The notes under the pieces were generated by a model. It had not been told where the DNA came from, ran no database searches, and was given only the letters and a program-made list of their open reading frames with translations. Shown here piece by piece: positions 7,951 to 16,985 of a stretch of DNA of 64,000 nt. Made by a program: the position numbers and the translations under genes. Position 1 is the stretch's first letter, and the number at the start of each line of letters is the position of its first letter. The DNA is from Rhodothermales bacterium (lineage in GTDB: Bacteria > Bacteroidota > Rhodothermia > Rhodothermales > Bin80), in NCBI GenBank assembly GCA_028278205.1, contig JANQES010000132.1, positions 32,464 to 96,463 on the forward strand, given 5' to 3'.

Positions 7951-9018
7951 ATGCCCGCATCCACCCAACGCCCGCCCCGGTTCCTTCAGGCCTGCCGGGG
8001 AGAAGCCGCCGATCGCACCCCCATCTGGCTCATGCGGCAGGCCGGGCGGTATATGGCCGAATATCGCGCGCTGCGCGCGAAGCACAGCATGTTGGAGGTC
8101 ATCCGCACGCCGGAGCTGGCTGCTGAAATCACCCTGCAACCTATCAACGCGTTCGACCTCGACGCGGCGATCATCTTTTCCGACATCCTCCCGCCGCTTA
8201 CCGGCATGGGGCTCGATCTGGAATTCGTCAAAGGCCACGGCCCGCGTCTTAACAACCCGATCCGGTCTACCTATGCCATCGACGTGCTGGCGACGCCGCC
8301 GGCTGCCGAGTCGATGGGCGGGACGCTCGATGCGATCCGGCTGGTGAAGCCGGAGTTGGAGGCGCGCGGCGTGCCGCTGATCGGTTTTGCCGGGGCGCCG
8401 TTCACGCTCGCCAGCTACGCCATCGAAGGCGGCGGCTCGAAGACGTACGCCCAGACGAAGACGATGATGTATACCGAGCCGGCGGCCTGGAAGCGCCTGA
8501 TGAACAAACTCGTCACGGTCGTAGCGGACCTGCTGGCCGAGCAAGCCCGCGCCGGGGTCGATGTCCTCCAGGTGTTCGATTCGTGGGCCGGCGCCCTCGG
8601 ACGGCTCGACTATATCCGCTACGTGCAGCCCTATAACCGCGTGCTCTATCAGCGGCTCGAAAAGATCGGCCTGCCCGTGATCAACTTCAGCACCGGCACC
8701 GCTGCTTACCTCGATGCGGTGGCCGAAGCCGGGGGCGATGTCGTCGGGGTCGATTGGCGGTTGCCGCTCGATGCGGCGTGGTCCAGGATCGGCCCGGGCC
8801 GCGCCATCATGGGCAACCTCGATCCGGTGACGCTCTTTGCGCCGTGGCGCGAACTGCGGCATCACGTAGCCGACGTGCTCCAACGCGCCGCCGGGCGGCC
8901 CGGCCACATCTTCAACCTCGGTCACGGCATCCTCCCCGAAACCCCCGTCGATGCCGTCCGCCGCCTCGTCGATTACGTCCATGAGCAGACGGCGGTCGGG
9001 GCGGTGGAGGAGGTTTGA
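7951..9018 (+). CDS. hemE: Uroporphyrinogen decarboxylase
   Basis: This enzyme removes four carboxyl groups from uroporphyrinogen III to give coproporphyrinogen III. The 355-residue protein has the conserved start RTPIWLMRQAGRYMAEYR, then AIIFSDILPPLTGMGL, IGFAGAPFTLASYAIEGGGS, VLQVFDSWAGALG and a C-terminal GHIFNLGHGILPETPV. All the usual arginine and aspartate substrate contacts appear to be present in these motifs. It lies between the HemQ-type gene and hemH, with a short word palindrome on the hemH side starting directly after its stop codon. Confidence 0.96.
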   Translation: MPASTQRPPRFLQACRGEAADRTPIWLMRQAGRYMAEYRALRAKHSMLEVIRTPELAAEITLQPINAFDLDAAIIFSDILPPLTGMGLDLEFVKGHGPRLNNPIRSTYAIDVLATPPAAESMGGTLDAIRLVKPELEARGVPLIGFAGAPFTLASYAIEGGGSKTYAQTKTMMYTEPAAWKRLMNKLVTVVADLLAEQARAGVDVLQVFDSWAGALGRLDYIRYVQPYNRVLYQRLEKIGLPVINFSTGTAAYLDAVAEAGGDVVGVDWRLPLDAAWSRIGPGRAIMGNLDPVTLFAPWRELRHHVADVLQRAAGRPGHIFNLGHGILPETPVDAVRRLVDYVHEQTAVGAVEEV

Positions 9019-9092
9019 TGCGTACTTCGTATTGCGTATTTCGTATTGCATGGCGCCCCTACGCAGTACGAAATACGAACTACGCAATACAC
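9019..9092. repeat. Word palindrome, GCGTATTTCGTATT type
   Basis: The left arm (9019-9049) repeats words like TGCGTACTTCGTATTGCG; the right arm (9060-9092) is its degenerate reverse complement (TACGCAGTACGAAATACG). It begins at the base after the hemE stop. Related words occur at 32551-32613. Confidence 0.85.
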
Positions 9093-9118
9093 TTTTCACT
9101 CGATTAAAAGACAACCCT

Positions 9119-10096
9119 ATGCCATCCCCCATCGGCGTTCTTTTTATGGCCTACGGTGGGCCGAATTCGCTGGAGGAGATCCCCGGCTATCTGTCGGACA
9201 TTCGCACCGGGCGGCCTACCACGCCGGCTGTGCTCGAAGAGATCACCAACAACTACCGGCAGATTGGCGGGCGCTCGCCGCTGCTGGACCTGACCCGGCA
9301 GCAGGTGGCCGGGGTGATGGATCGATTGAATCCGCCCGGCCAACCGGCGCTTTTCAAGGACTATCTGGGCATGCGGCACTGGGCGCCGTGGATCGAGGAG
9401 ACGGTGGGGACGATGATCGACGACGGCATCGAGCGGGCCGTGAGCATCGTGATGGCGCCGCATTTCAGCAAGCTGAGCATCGCCAAATACCAGAAAAAAA
9501 TCGCGGCGGGTCTGGCGATGTATCGGGGTGATATCGCTTTCGAAAACATCGGCAGCTACCACGATGCGCCTGGCCTGATTGAGGCGCTGGCGAACCGCGT
9601 AGCAGAGGGCCTCGGACGATGGCCGGTGGAGGCGCGGTCTGAGGTGCACGTGGTTTTCAGCGCACACAGCCTGCCCGTGCGCATCCTCAAACAAGGTGAT
9701 CCCTACGATAGCCAGCTTCGCGAGACGGCCCGGCTCGTCGCCGAAAAAGCCGGCCTGCCCGATGACGCGTGGTCGTGGAGTTATCAGTCGGCGGGGCGCA
9801 GCCCGGAGCCGTGGCTCGGCCCGCAGCTTGAAGACTACCTGCCCGACCTCGCCGCGCAGGGCATCCGCAACGTCATCAGCATCCCCGTGGGCTTCGTCTG
9901 CGACCACGTCGAGATTTTGTTCGACATCGACATCGAGGCGCAAGCGGTGGCGCAGGCGCACGGCATCCGCCTGGAACGCCCACCCGCCCTCAACGACGAC
10001 CCGCTCTTCATCGGCCAACTGGCCGATCTGATCCAGCAAAAAGCCGAAGAGGCCGGTTGGGTCCCGCAGCCGGTGGCGCTTGAACGTGAGACGTGA
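9119..10096 (+). CDS. hemH: Ferrochelatase (probably coproporphyrin ferrochelatase)
   Basis: The enzyme inserts ferrous iron into the porphyrin. The 325-residue protein begins MPSPIGVLFMAYGGPNSLEE from ATG 9119. It shows GRPTTPAVLEEITNNYRQIGG, the FSAHSLP motif with the metal-handling histidine, SYQSAGRSPEPWLGP, and GFVCDHVEILFDIDIE with the conserved acidic cluster. Together with the HemQ-type gene it is expected to act on coproporphyrin III rather than protoporphyrin IX, which is an inference from the cluster. The last residues (RET) and the stop are encoded by the left arm of the word palindrome at 10084-10141. Confidence 0.94.
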   Translation: MPSPIGVLFMAYGGPNSLEEIPGYLSDIRTGRPTTPAVLEEITNNYRQIGGRSPLLDLTRQQVAGVMDRLNPPGQPALFKDYLGMRHWAPWIEETVGTMIDDGIERAVSIVMAPHFSKLSIAKYQKKIAAGLAMYRGDIAFENIGSYHDAPGLIEALANRVAEGLGRWPVEARSEVHVVFSAHSLPVRILKQGDPYDSQLRETARLVAEKAGLPDDAWSWSYQSAGRSPEPWLGPQLEDYLPDLAAQGIRNVISIPVGFVCDHVEILFDIDIEAQAVAQAHGIRLERPPALNDDPLFIGQLADLIQQKAEEAGWVPQPVALERET

Positions 10097-10141
10097 GGGA
10101 AATGGTAGAAAGGTCTTAGCAAAGCACCCTCACGTTTCACG
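10084..10141. repeat. Word palindrome, ACGTGAGACGTGAGGG type
   Basis: ACGTGAGACGTGAGGG (10084-10099) contains the hemH stop codon and faces CCCTCACGTTTCACG (10127-10141). The right arm, with the preceding AAGCACCCTC, is nearly identical to the element at 29569-29647. Confidence 0.8.
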
Positions 10142-10162
10142 AACCGTATTTTCTCAGCACCC

Positions 10163-11605
10163 ATGCCCGCACCCCAATCCAAACCGCTGCCCGAAGCGCC
10201 CCGCGTTGTCATCATAGGCGGCGGCATTACGGGGTTGGCGGCGGCGTATCGGTTGCAGGAGGAGGCGCGGGCACAGAGGCATCCGCTTGCCATCACCCTG
10301 CTCGAACAGGCCGGGCGGCTGGGCGGCAAGATCCGGACGGAGCGACGGGACGGGTTCGTCTTGGAACTGGGGCCGGATATTTTTCTGGCGCGTAAGCCGC
10401 GTGGCATCGGGCTCTGCCGTGAGATCGGGCTGGACGAGCGGATTCAAGCGACCAACACCGCGATCCGGGGCAGCTACATTCAGAAAGCGGGCGTTCTTCA
10501 CCGGCTCCCTGAAGGCTTGAGCGGCCTCGTGCCTACGCGCCTCGGCCCGATGCTCAAGAGCCCGTTGCTCTCACCCTGGGGTAAGCTGCGTCTCGGTCTC
10601 GATTGGGTGCGTCCACCGCGCCGGGACGAAGCCGACGAGTCGGTGGCCGGGTTCATCACGCGGCGGTTGGGCGGCGAGGCGTATGCGAATCTCGTCGAGC
10701 CGCTGCTGGGCGGCATCTATGGCGGCGATGGGCACGCGCTGAGCCTGGAGGCCACGCTGCCACAATTGCGTGCAGCCGAACGCGATCACGGCAGCCTCCT
10801 GCGCGGATTGTTGAAAAAGCAAGCCGATGCAAAACCGGACGCCGCACCGTCCAGCGCGTTTGTGACGCTCCGGGGCGGCATGGATGAATTGATCACCGGC
10901 CTCGCCGCCCGGCTCACCGACGTCGACGTCCAACGCCATCAGCCGGTGCGCAAGATCGTCAGGCAGGGGGCGGCGTTTGTCGTTCATACCGGCGAGATGC
11001 CGCCGCTAACTACCGACGCTGTCCTGGTGACCACGCCTGCGCGCGCAGCCGCCCGGTTGCTCGCGCCGCTGGACGGGCGCCTCGCCGAAGAACTCGACGC
11101 CATCCCACACGGCTCGACCATCACGCTCTCGATGGCCTTTCGCGCCGCCGACGTGCCGCGTCCGTTGGATGCCTACGGGTACATCATCCCGCGCGCCGAG
11201 GGCAAACCCGTGTTGGCCTGCACCTGGAGTTCGACCAAGATTCCGGGCCGCGCTCCGGAAGACCGGGTGCTGCTGCGCGTCTTTCTGGGACGATCTGAGG
11301 CGGACGACGTCTTTCAGCAAGACGACGAAGCCGTCGTAGCTCTGGCTCGTGATGAAGTAAAGACGATGCTCGGCATCACCGCCGCCCCGCTGTTCTACCG
11401 CCTCTGCCGCTGGCGCCGGGCGATGCCGCACTACGTGCTGGGACATCTCGACCGGGTGGCGCGTATTGAGCAGCGACAGGCCGAACATCCCGGCCTCTTC
11501 CTCGCCGGAGCCGCCTACCGGGGCGTCGGTATCCCCGATTGCATCCACGACGGCGAACGCGCAGCCGGGCAAGTGTTTGACCGGATTTTGGATTTTGGAT
11601 TTTAG
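10163..11605 (+). CDS. hemY: Protoporphyrinogen/coproporphyrinogen oxidase, HemY/CgoX type
   Basis: This FAD enzyme oxidises the porphyrinogen to the porphyrin. The 480-residue protein has the N-terminal dinucleotide motif VVIIGGGITGLAAAYRLQEE, then GGKIRTERRDGFVLELGPD, the LVEPLLGGIYGGD segment, FVTLRGGMDELI, and a C-terminal RWRRAMPHYVLGHLDR and GLFLAGAAYRGVGIPDCI, as in the HemY family. In a pathway with HemQ the expected substrate is coproporphyrinogen III. The last six residues (ILDFGF) and the TAG stop are encoded by the left arm of the word repeat at 11584-11735, so the native C-terminus was probably changed slightly. Confidence 0.93.
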   Translation: MPAPQSKPLPEAPRVVIIGGGITGLAAAYRLQEEARAQRHPLAITLLEQAGRLGGKIRTERRDGFVLELGPDIFLARKPRGIGLCREIGLDERIQATNTAIRGSYIQKAGVLHRLPEGLSGLVPTRLGPMLKSPLLSPWGKLRLGLDWVRPPRRDEADESVAGFITRRLGGEAYANLVEPLLGGIYGGDGHALSLEATLPQLRAAERDHGSLLRGLLKKQADAKPDAAPSSAFVTLRGGMDELITGLAARLTDVDVQRHQPVRKIVRQGAAFVVHTGEMPPLTTDAVLVTTPARAAARLLAPLDGRLAEELDAIPHGSTITLSMAFRAADVPRPLDAYGYIIPRAEGKPVLACTWSSTKIPGRAPEDRVLLRVFLGRSEADDVFQQDDEAVVALARDEVKTMLGITAAPLFYRLCRWRRAMPHYVLGHLDRVARIEQRQAEHPGLFLAGAAYRGVGIPDCIHDGERAAGQVFDRILDFGF

Positions 11606-11735
11606 ATTTTGGATTGTTTTGTTCACCTCAACACAATCCAGCAATCGAAAAAGTCACGACGTTCGATCCGCTGCGGCTTTTTTACTGAGACGACGGTTAA
11701 TCTCAGGCCAATCCAAAATCTAAAATCCAAAATCC
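11584..11735. repeat. Word palindrome, GATTTTGGATTTTAG type
   Basis: The left arm (11584-11616) is a run of GGATTTT words that encodes the end of HemY; the right arm (11709-11735) is CAATCCAAAATCTAAAATCC and so on. They are separated by about 90 bases, so a hairpin would have a large loop. Confidence 0.85.
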
Positions 11736-11742
11736 GCACCCA

Positions 11743-13047
11743 ATGCCAGACACAACCACCTCGACCATCGAAACCTCCATCCGTCTTCATGAGCAGGCCG
11801 TAGACCTCCTACCGGGCGGTGTCGATTCGCCGGCGCGGGCGTTCAAAGCCGTGGGCGGGCAGCCGCTTTTTATCGAGCGCGGCGAAGGCGCCTACCTCGT
11901 AGACGTAGACGGCAATCGCTACGTGGATTATGTGCTTTCTTTCGGGCCGCTCATCCTCGGACACGCCCCGGCAGTGGTCGTCGAGGCGCTGGCCGAGACC
12001 GCCGGGAAGGGGACGAGCTTCGGGGCGCCCAGCCCGCTCGAACTGGACCTGGCGCGGCTGGTGATGGATTTCATGCCGGGCATCGAGATGATTCGCTTCG
12101 TCAACTCCGGCACCGAAGCGACGATGAGCGCGCTGCGGCTGGCGCGCGCATTTACGGGCCGCGATAAAATCATCAAATTCAAAGGCAACTATCACGGCCA
12201 CGCCGATTTTCTGTTGGTGCAGGCAGGCTCCGGCGTGGCGACGCTCGGCCTGCCGGATTCTCCCGGCGTGCCTGCCGCTGCCGCCGCCGATACCCTGGTG
12301 GCGTCCTTCAACGACCTCGAAGCCGTCGAACAACTCTTCGAGACATTTCCGAACGATATCGCTGCCGTCATCATAGAGCCAGTGGCCGGCAACATGGGCG
12401 TTGTGCCGCCGCGCGAGGGCTACCTCGAAGGGCTGCGCGCCTTAACCCAGAGCAACGGCGCCCTCCTCCTTTTTGACGAAGTGATGACCGGCTTTCGGGT
12501 GCATCCCGGCGGGGCGCAGGCCCGCTACGGCGTCACGCCCGATCTGACGATGCTGGGCAAAGTGATCGGCGGCGGCCTGCCGGTGGGCGCTTACGGCGGA
12601 CGGCGCGACATCATGGATTTCGTGGCGCCTGCCGGTCCGGTGTATCAGGCCGGAACGCTCTCCGGCAACCCACTGGCGATGGCCGCCGGCATCGCCACAC
12701 TCACGGCCTTGAAGCAACCGGGTCTCTGGGATCGGCTGGAGGCTGCCACCGCTACGCTGGCTGAGGGGATCGGCGAAGCGGCGAGAGACGCCGGGGTGCC
12801 GGTGCAGCAAACACGCGTGGGCACGATGTTCTGCACGTTTTTCTCCGACCGGCCCGTCTACGATTGGCAAACCGTGGCCCAGTCAGACACCGACCGTTTT
12901 GCCCGGTTCTTCCGCGCCCTGCTGGCACACGGCGTTTACCTGCCGCCTTCCCAATACGAAGCGTGTTTCCTCTCGGCAGCGCACGACGACGAAGTCCTGG
13001 CTCGGACCCTCCGCGCCGCCGAACACGCCTTTGCGGCTGTACGCTGA
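11743..13047 (+). CDS. hemL: Glutamate-1-semialdehyde 2,1-aminomutase
   Basis: This PLP enzyme converts glutamate-1-semialdehyde to 5-aminolaevulinate, the second step after hemA. The 434-residue protein has LLPGGVDSPARAFKAVGG, YLVDVDGNRYVDYVLSFGPL, RFVNSGTEATMSALRLAR, FKGNYHGHADFLLV, LLLFDEVMTGFRV, the PLP lysine in MLGKVIGGGLPVGAYGG and GTLSGNPLAMAAG. All motifs of the family are present. It closes the haem cluster, so both halves of the C5 entry step are at opposite ends of the same gene series. Confidence 0.96.
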   Translation: MPDTTTSTIETSIRLHEQAVDLLPGGVDSPARAFKAVGGQPLFIERGEGAYLVDVDGNRYVDYVLSFGPLILGHAPAVVVEALAETAGKGTSFGAPSPLELDLARLVMDFMPGIEMIRFVNSGTEATMSALRLARAFTGRDKIIKFKGNYHGHADFLLVQAGSGVATLGLPDSPGVPAAAAADTLVASFNDLEAVEQLFETFPNDIAAVIIEPVAGNMGVVPPREGYLEGLRALTQSNGALLLFDEVMTGFRVHPGGAQARYGVTPDLTMLGKVIGGGLPVGAYGGRRDIMDFVAPAGPVYQAGTLSGNPLAMAAGIATLTALKQPGLWDRLEAATATLAEGIGEAARDAGVPVQQTRVGTMFCTFFSDRPVYDWQTVAQSDTDRFARFFRALLAHGVYLPPSQYEACFLSAAHDDEVLARTLRAAEHAFAAVR

Positions 13048-13066
13048 TCGAGAGGGAGAGAATCAG

Positions 13067-13143
13067 GAATGTCGAACTTCGAATGTCGAGTATCGAAGAA
13101 AGGGGTTCTCTACCCGAAATTCGTCATTCGTCACTCGCCATTC
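13067..13143. repeat. Word palindrome, GAATGTCGAACTTCG type
   Basis: The left arm (13067-13098) is made of TCGAATGTCGAG-like words and the right arm (13113-13143) of CGAAATTCGTCATTCGTCAC-like words. It is an imperfect inverted repeat between hemL and the patatin gene. Confidence 0.7.
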
Positions 13144-13157
13144 AAAACCTCCGCGAC

Positions 13158-14093
13158 GTGAGAGAACGCAAAAAGATAGGTCTTGCCCTGGGCAGCGGTT
13201 CGGCGCGGGGATGCGCTCACATTGGGGTGATCAAAGCGCTCGAAGATGCCCGGATCGAGGTCGATTGTGTGGCCGGAACGAGTATGGGCGCGCTGGTGGG
13301 AGCCATCTATGCCACAGGCGCCCTCGACGCGCTCGAAGCTTTCATGCTGGGGCTGGATTGGAAAAAGATCGTCTCGTACTTCGACGTGGTTTTCCCCCGA
13401 ACCGGCCTGCTGGATGGGGAGAAAGTCTACGAGCTTGTCGCGCAGCACGTCATCACCACGCGCATTGAAGAAGGGCGCATTCCGTTTTGTGCGATTGCCA
13501 GCGATCTGGCCACCGGCCAGGAAGTCAGAATCGAAAGCGGCAACGTGGTCGATGCGGTGCGGGCGAGCATCTCGCTGCCGGGCATCTTCACGCCGTTCGA
13601 AAGCGAAGGGCGCTACTTTGTCGATGGCGGCATGGTCAACCCGGTGCCGGTGAGCGCCGTCCGCGCCATGGGCGCCGACCTCGTCATCGCCGTCGATCTC
13701 AACCACGATGCGATGAAGCGGCATTGGGCGGCCAGGAAGATGCTCGCAGCGTCGGAGGCGCCGCCCGCCGAGGAGGCACCGCCGGGCACCGGGATCCTGA
13801 ACGCCCTGGAGGAACGCTACCGGCTTCTGGAGTCCTCCGTCCGCGAAAAAGTCAACCAATGGATACCCGACGGCAGGAGCGGTCCCAATATTTTCGACGT
13901 CATCGCGACATCCATCAACATCATGGAAAACCGCATCACCCAGGCCAATTTGCAGATCTGTAAGCCCGATTTCCTCATCCAGCCGGCGTTAGGACACCTG
14001 GGTTTGTTCGATTTCGACAAGGCGCAACAAGCCATCGACGAAGGGTACGACCAGACCATGCAACGGGTCGATCAAATCAGAGCGGCTTTGTAA
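13158..14093 (+). CDS. Patatin-like phospholipase, RssA type
   Basis: A 311-residue protein of the bacterial patatin family. The oxyanion hole GSGSARGCAHIG, the nucleophile elbow GTSMG, and the catalytic aspartate in FVDGGMVNPVPV are all present, giving a complete Ser-Asp dyad. Such enzymes hydrolyse acyl esters of lipids and act in the cytoplasm or at the membrane. The start is taken as GTG 13158, because no ATG precedes the first conserved motif except inside the word repeat. A C-terminal region of about 100 residues with coiled-coil character follows the catalytic domain. It is near the haem genes but no functional link is evident. Confidence 0.88.
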   Translation: MRERKKIGLALGSGSARGCAHIGVIKALEDARIEVDCVAGTSMGALVGAIYATGALDALEAFMLGLDWKKIVSYFDVVFPRTGLLDGEKVYELVAQHVITTRIEEGRIPFCAIASDLATGQEVRIESGNVVDAVRASISLPGIFTPFESEGRYFVDGGMVNPVPVSAVRAMGADLVIAVDLNHDAMKRHWAARKMLAASEAPPAEEAPPGTGILNALEERYRLLESSVREKVNQWIPDGRSGPNIFDVIATSINIMENRITQANLQICKPDFLIQPALGHLGLFDFDKAQQAIDEGYDQTMQRVDQIRAAL

Positions 14094-14127
14094 GCAGAAA
14101 TGGCATGAAGTTTACCTTGATGAAAGG

Positions 14128-14261
14128 CTCGTTCCCACGGTCTCCGTGGGAATGCAGAACCGGACGCTCCCACGTCCGAGAATCGATGCAAGACGTTGAG
14201 AAAGGCTGGGAGACGCAGGAGCGTCTCGGACGGCATTCCCACGCAGGAGCGTGGGAACGAG
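14128..14261. repeat. Inverted repeat with GTTCCCACG arms
   Basis: CTCGTTCCCAC at the left edge pairs with GTGGGAACGAG at the right edge, with inner GGACGCTCC/GGAGCGTC words. It lies between two convergent genes and resembles widely scattered GTTCCCACGC-type intergenic repeats; it could serve as a bidirectional terminator. Confidence 0.75.
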
Positions 14262-14278
14262 TAGGCTTACGCTTAATG

Positions 14279-15181
14279 TCATTGAGGTTCGAAAACAGGC
14301 AGCGCGCGGGCACGGGCGAAGAGGCGCGCTCGCTGTTCATCGGTGAGATTGTGTAGCGGCGGGCGAACCGGCCCGCAATCGACGCCGCGCAGGCTCATGA
14401 GGGCTTTGCCGGCGGCGAGGCTTTCCATATCTCGCCAGGATTCGACGAGATCTATAGCGTTTTGGGCATAGGCTTGAGCAGCCGTCCTATCCCCGGCCCG
14501 GTACGCCTCGATCATGCGGAGGTAGTTGGTCGCGGCATAGTTGTACGTGCTGCCTACTGCGCCGCTCGCGCCGGCTTCCAGCGCCCCGAGCAGCCGCTCG
14601 TCTACGCCGAAGAGCAGGTTGAAAGCGCCGTCGTCGAGGTGGGCGCATTGCCGAAATTCCGCCAGATTGGCCTCGGAATATTTGAGGCCCCGGAGGGTAG
14701 GGATCGCCTCGCCGCCTTGTCGCAGAAACTCGACCATCGACAGGCGGACGCCCGTCATTGCGGGGATGTGATAGTAATAAAACGGTATATCCGGAGCGGC
14801 GGCGGCGACGGCGGCGCAATACGCGACGAGGTCTTCAACACCGGCTGGTTTGAAGAAGGACGGGGCGAAGGCCGCGATGGCGCCGGCGCCCTGTTTTTGG
14901 GCGTGCGCGGCCAGCACGCGCGCCTCGGCGAGGCTGTTGTGGCCGACGTGTACGATCAACGCCAGATCGTTGCGGACGGCGGCCCAGCGCTCGGCGACGT
15001 GTTTCCGTTCCTGGAGCGTCAGCGAGGGGCCTTCGCCGGTGGTGCCGCAGATGAACGTCCCGGTCACACCTTGCGCGGCCAGCAACGCCGCCTGTTTTTC
15101 GATCATATCGAGATGGAGGCTGCCGTCGGAGTGCATCGGCGTATGCGGCGCGGCAATCAAGCCGGTCAGGTGTTTGTTCAT
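14279..15181 (-). CDS. N-acetylneuraminate-lyase-like aldolase (DapA/NanA superfamily)
   Basis: A 300-residue TIM-barrel class I aldolase. FICGTTGEGPSLTLQERK is the pyruvate carboxylate-binding loop, FYYYHIPAMTGV carries the catalytic tyrosine, and RGLKYSEANL the Schiff-base lysine. The YYYHIPxxTGV form and the LKYS context resemble vertebrate and bacterial N-acetylneuraminate lyases more than dihydrodipicolinate synthases, so cleavage of a sialic-acid-like or other 2-keto-3-deoxy sugar acid is likely. No other sialic acid genes were recognised nearby, so the substrate is open. It is divergent to the aldehyde dehydrogenase gene across a 250-base gap. Confidence 0.82.
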   Translation of the reverse strand: MNKHLTGLIAAPHTPMHSDGSLHLDMIEKQAALLAAQGVTGTFICGTTGEGPSLTLQERKHVAERWAAVRNDLALIVHVGHNSLAEARVLAAHAQKQGAGAIAAFAPSFFKPAGVEDLVAYCAAVAAAAPDIPFYYYHIPAMTGVRLSMVEFLRQGGEAIPTLRGLKYSEANLAEFRQCAHLDDGAFNLLFGVDERLLGALEAGASGAVGSTYNYAATNYLRMIEAYRAGDRTAAQAYAQNAIDLVESWRDMESLAAGKALMSLRGVDCGPVRPPLHNLTDEQRARLFARARALPVFEPQ

Positions 15182-15433
15182 CGATATTGTGTTAAGAGGC
15201 CGCAGTACGTCCCGTTTACTTCGTCAGTCGCTTCGCTCGTGTGCCGAACGGGACCGAGACGTTGCAGATCCCGCTCGGCGAGCGGGATGTACAGGGGACG
15301 ACTCAATATCCAGATTCCGTATCACAGCCTCGAAAAGCAACATTTTTTCTCAAATCCAATGATATGGCATCGGTATCTTCAAGGCCGAACGTCCTGAACG
15401 GGTTTCCCTGCGAACAATCGATCTCGGTTAATC
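15182..15433. promoter_or_regulatory. Divergent intergenic region with a 9-bp hairpin
   Basis: This gap must contain the promoters of the aldolase and the dehydrogenase. It includes a strong palindrome, ATCCCGCTC (15268-15276) and GAGCGGGAT (15280-15288) around a 3-base loop. No clear promoter boxes were recognised. Confidence 0.5.
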
Positions 15434-16906
15434 ATGGAGCACGCCTTATTAAACTACGTCAACGGCCAGTGGACACGCTCCCAGGCCGGCACCTATTTGC
15501 CTGTTATGAATCCGGCCACTGCCGATGTGCTCACCACGGTGCCGCTGACCCCTGCGCAAGAGGTCGATGCCGCTGTTCAGGTTGCTGCTGAGGCTTTTCA
15601 GGGATGGCGTCGCATCCCGGCCACCGACCGCATTCAGTATCTCTTTGCCTTCAAAAATCTGCTCGAAGAGAATCTGGACGATCTTGCCCGCACGATCACC
15701 GAGGAGTGCGGCAAGACGTTCAACGAAAGCAAGGGTGAGTTCCGGCGCGGCATCGAAAATGTGGAGACGGCCTGCGGCATCCCCAGCCTCATGCAGGGCT
15801 ACAACAACGAAGACATCGCCAGCGGCATCGACGAGCATATGATCCGCCAGCCGCTCGGTGTCGTCGCGGCCATCACCCCGTTCAATTTTCCGGGGATGAT
15901 CCCGCTGTGGTTTCTGCCCTACGCCATCGCTACGGGCAACTGTTTCATCCTCAAACCCAGCGAAAAAGTGCCCACGACCAGCCACCGGCTCTTTGAACTG
16001 CTGGAAGAGACGGGGCTGCCCGCCGGGGTGGTGCAACTCATCCACGGCGGCAAAGAGACCGTCGATGCTCTGCTCGATCATCCGGTGGTCCGCGCCGTCA
16101 GTTTTGTAGGATCGACGCCGGTGGCGCGGTATGTCTACGAGCGCGCGGCGGCCACGGGCAAGCGCGCGCAGTGCCAGGGCGGCGCCAAAAACACCGTCGT
16201 CGTCCTGCCCGACGCCGACCTCGACATGACCACGCGCATCGTCGCCGATTCGGCCTTCGGCTGTGCTGGGCAGCGGTGCCTCGCCAACTCGCTGGCCGTG
16301 ACCGTCGGCGCGGCGCGCGAGCCGTTCACCGAGGCTATTGCCGAGGCGGCGGCCACGCGCAGGGTGGGCTATGGATTAGCCGACGGCGTGGAGATGGGTC
16401 CCGTCATCACCGCTGAGAGCAAAACGCGCATCGAGCGCCTCGTCGGGGTAGCCGAGCAAGAGGGCGCCCGCGTGCTCGTCGATGGACGCGGCGGGCAGGT
16501 GGACGGCTTCGAAAACGGCTACTGGGTCTTCCCGACGATCCTCGACGGCCTGCCGCTCGACGGCGAGATCGCCAACACCGAAATCTTCGGCCCCGTCTTC
16601 GGGCTGATGCACGTCGAAAGTCTCGACGACGCCATTGCCCTGATCAACCGGAAGGCCTACGGCAACATGGCGTGCCTGTTCACGAGCAGCGGCGCGGCGG
16701 CGCGGCAATTTCGGTACGAGGTGGAGGCGGGCAACGTAGGCATCAACCTCGGCGTGGCCGCGCCGATGGCTTTTTTCCCGTTCAGCGGGTGGAAAGCGAG
16801 CTTTTTCGGAACACTCCACGCCCAGGGTCGCCATGCCATCGAGTTCTACACCCAGACCAAAGTCGTCGTCGAACGCTGGCCGCGTGAGTGGAGCCGGGTG
16901 TTTTAG
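15434..16906 (+). CDS. mmsA: Methylmalonate-semialdehyde dehydrogenase (CoA-acylating)
   Basis: A 490-residue NAD-dependent aldehyde dehydrogenase of the MMSDH type, which makes propionyl-CoA or acetyl-CoA from methylmalonate or malonate semialdehyde in valine, thymine or inositol breakdown. Signatures: AITPFNFPGMIPLWFLPYAI, CFILKPSEKVPTTSH, VSFVGSTPVARYVYERA, the catalytic cysteine in GCAGQRCLANS, EIFGPVFGL and a typical C-terminal FPFSGWKASFFG. The GQRCLA context and FPFSGWK are specific to this subfamily. The TAG stop lies within the left arm of the word repeat at 16898-16965. No partner genes of valine catabolism are adjacent. Confidence 0.92.
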   Translation: MEHALLNYVNGQWTRSQAGTYLPVMNPATADVLTTVPLTPAQEVDAAVQVAAEAFQGWRRIPATDRIQYLFAFKNLLEENLDDLARTITEECGKTFNESKGEFRRGIENVETACGIPSLMQGYNNEDIASGIDEHMIRQPLGVVAAITPFNFPGMIPLWFLPYAIATGNCFILKPSEKVPTTSHRLFELLEETGLPAGVVQLIHGGKETVDALLDHPVVRAVSFVGSTPVARYVYERAAATGKRAQCQGGAKNTVVVLPDADLDMTTRIVADSAFGCAGQRCLANSLAVTVGAAREPFTEAIAEAAATRRVGYGLADGVEMGPVITAESKTRIERLVGVAEQEGARVLVDGRGGQVDGFENGYWVFPTILDGLPLDGEIANTEIFGPVFGLMHVESLDDAIALINRKAYGNMACLFTSSGAAARQFRYEVEAGNVGINLGVAAPMAFFPFSGWKASFFGTLHAQGRHAIEFYTQTKVVVERWPREWSRVF

Positions 16907-16965
16907 TGTTTGAGTGTTTTGGTGTTTTAGTTGATCGAACTCAAGCACTAAAACATCATAACACC
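16898..16965. repeat. Word palindrome, GTGTTTTAGTGTTTG type
   Basis: The left arm (16898-16930) repeats GTGTTTTAG/GTGTTTGA and contains the stop codon of the dehydrogenase gene; the right arm (16939-16965) reads AACTCAAGCACTAAAACATC and so on. Confidence 0.8.
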
Positions 16966-16985
16966 GCAATCTTATCAGGCCAAAC

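Noticed and set aside
14279..15181. Dihydrodipicolinate synthase (dapA) for lysine synthesis
   Set aside because: The YYYHIPxxTGV and GLKYSEAN motifs are closer to N-acetylneuraminate lyase; no lysine genes are adjacent.
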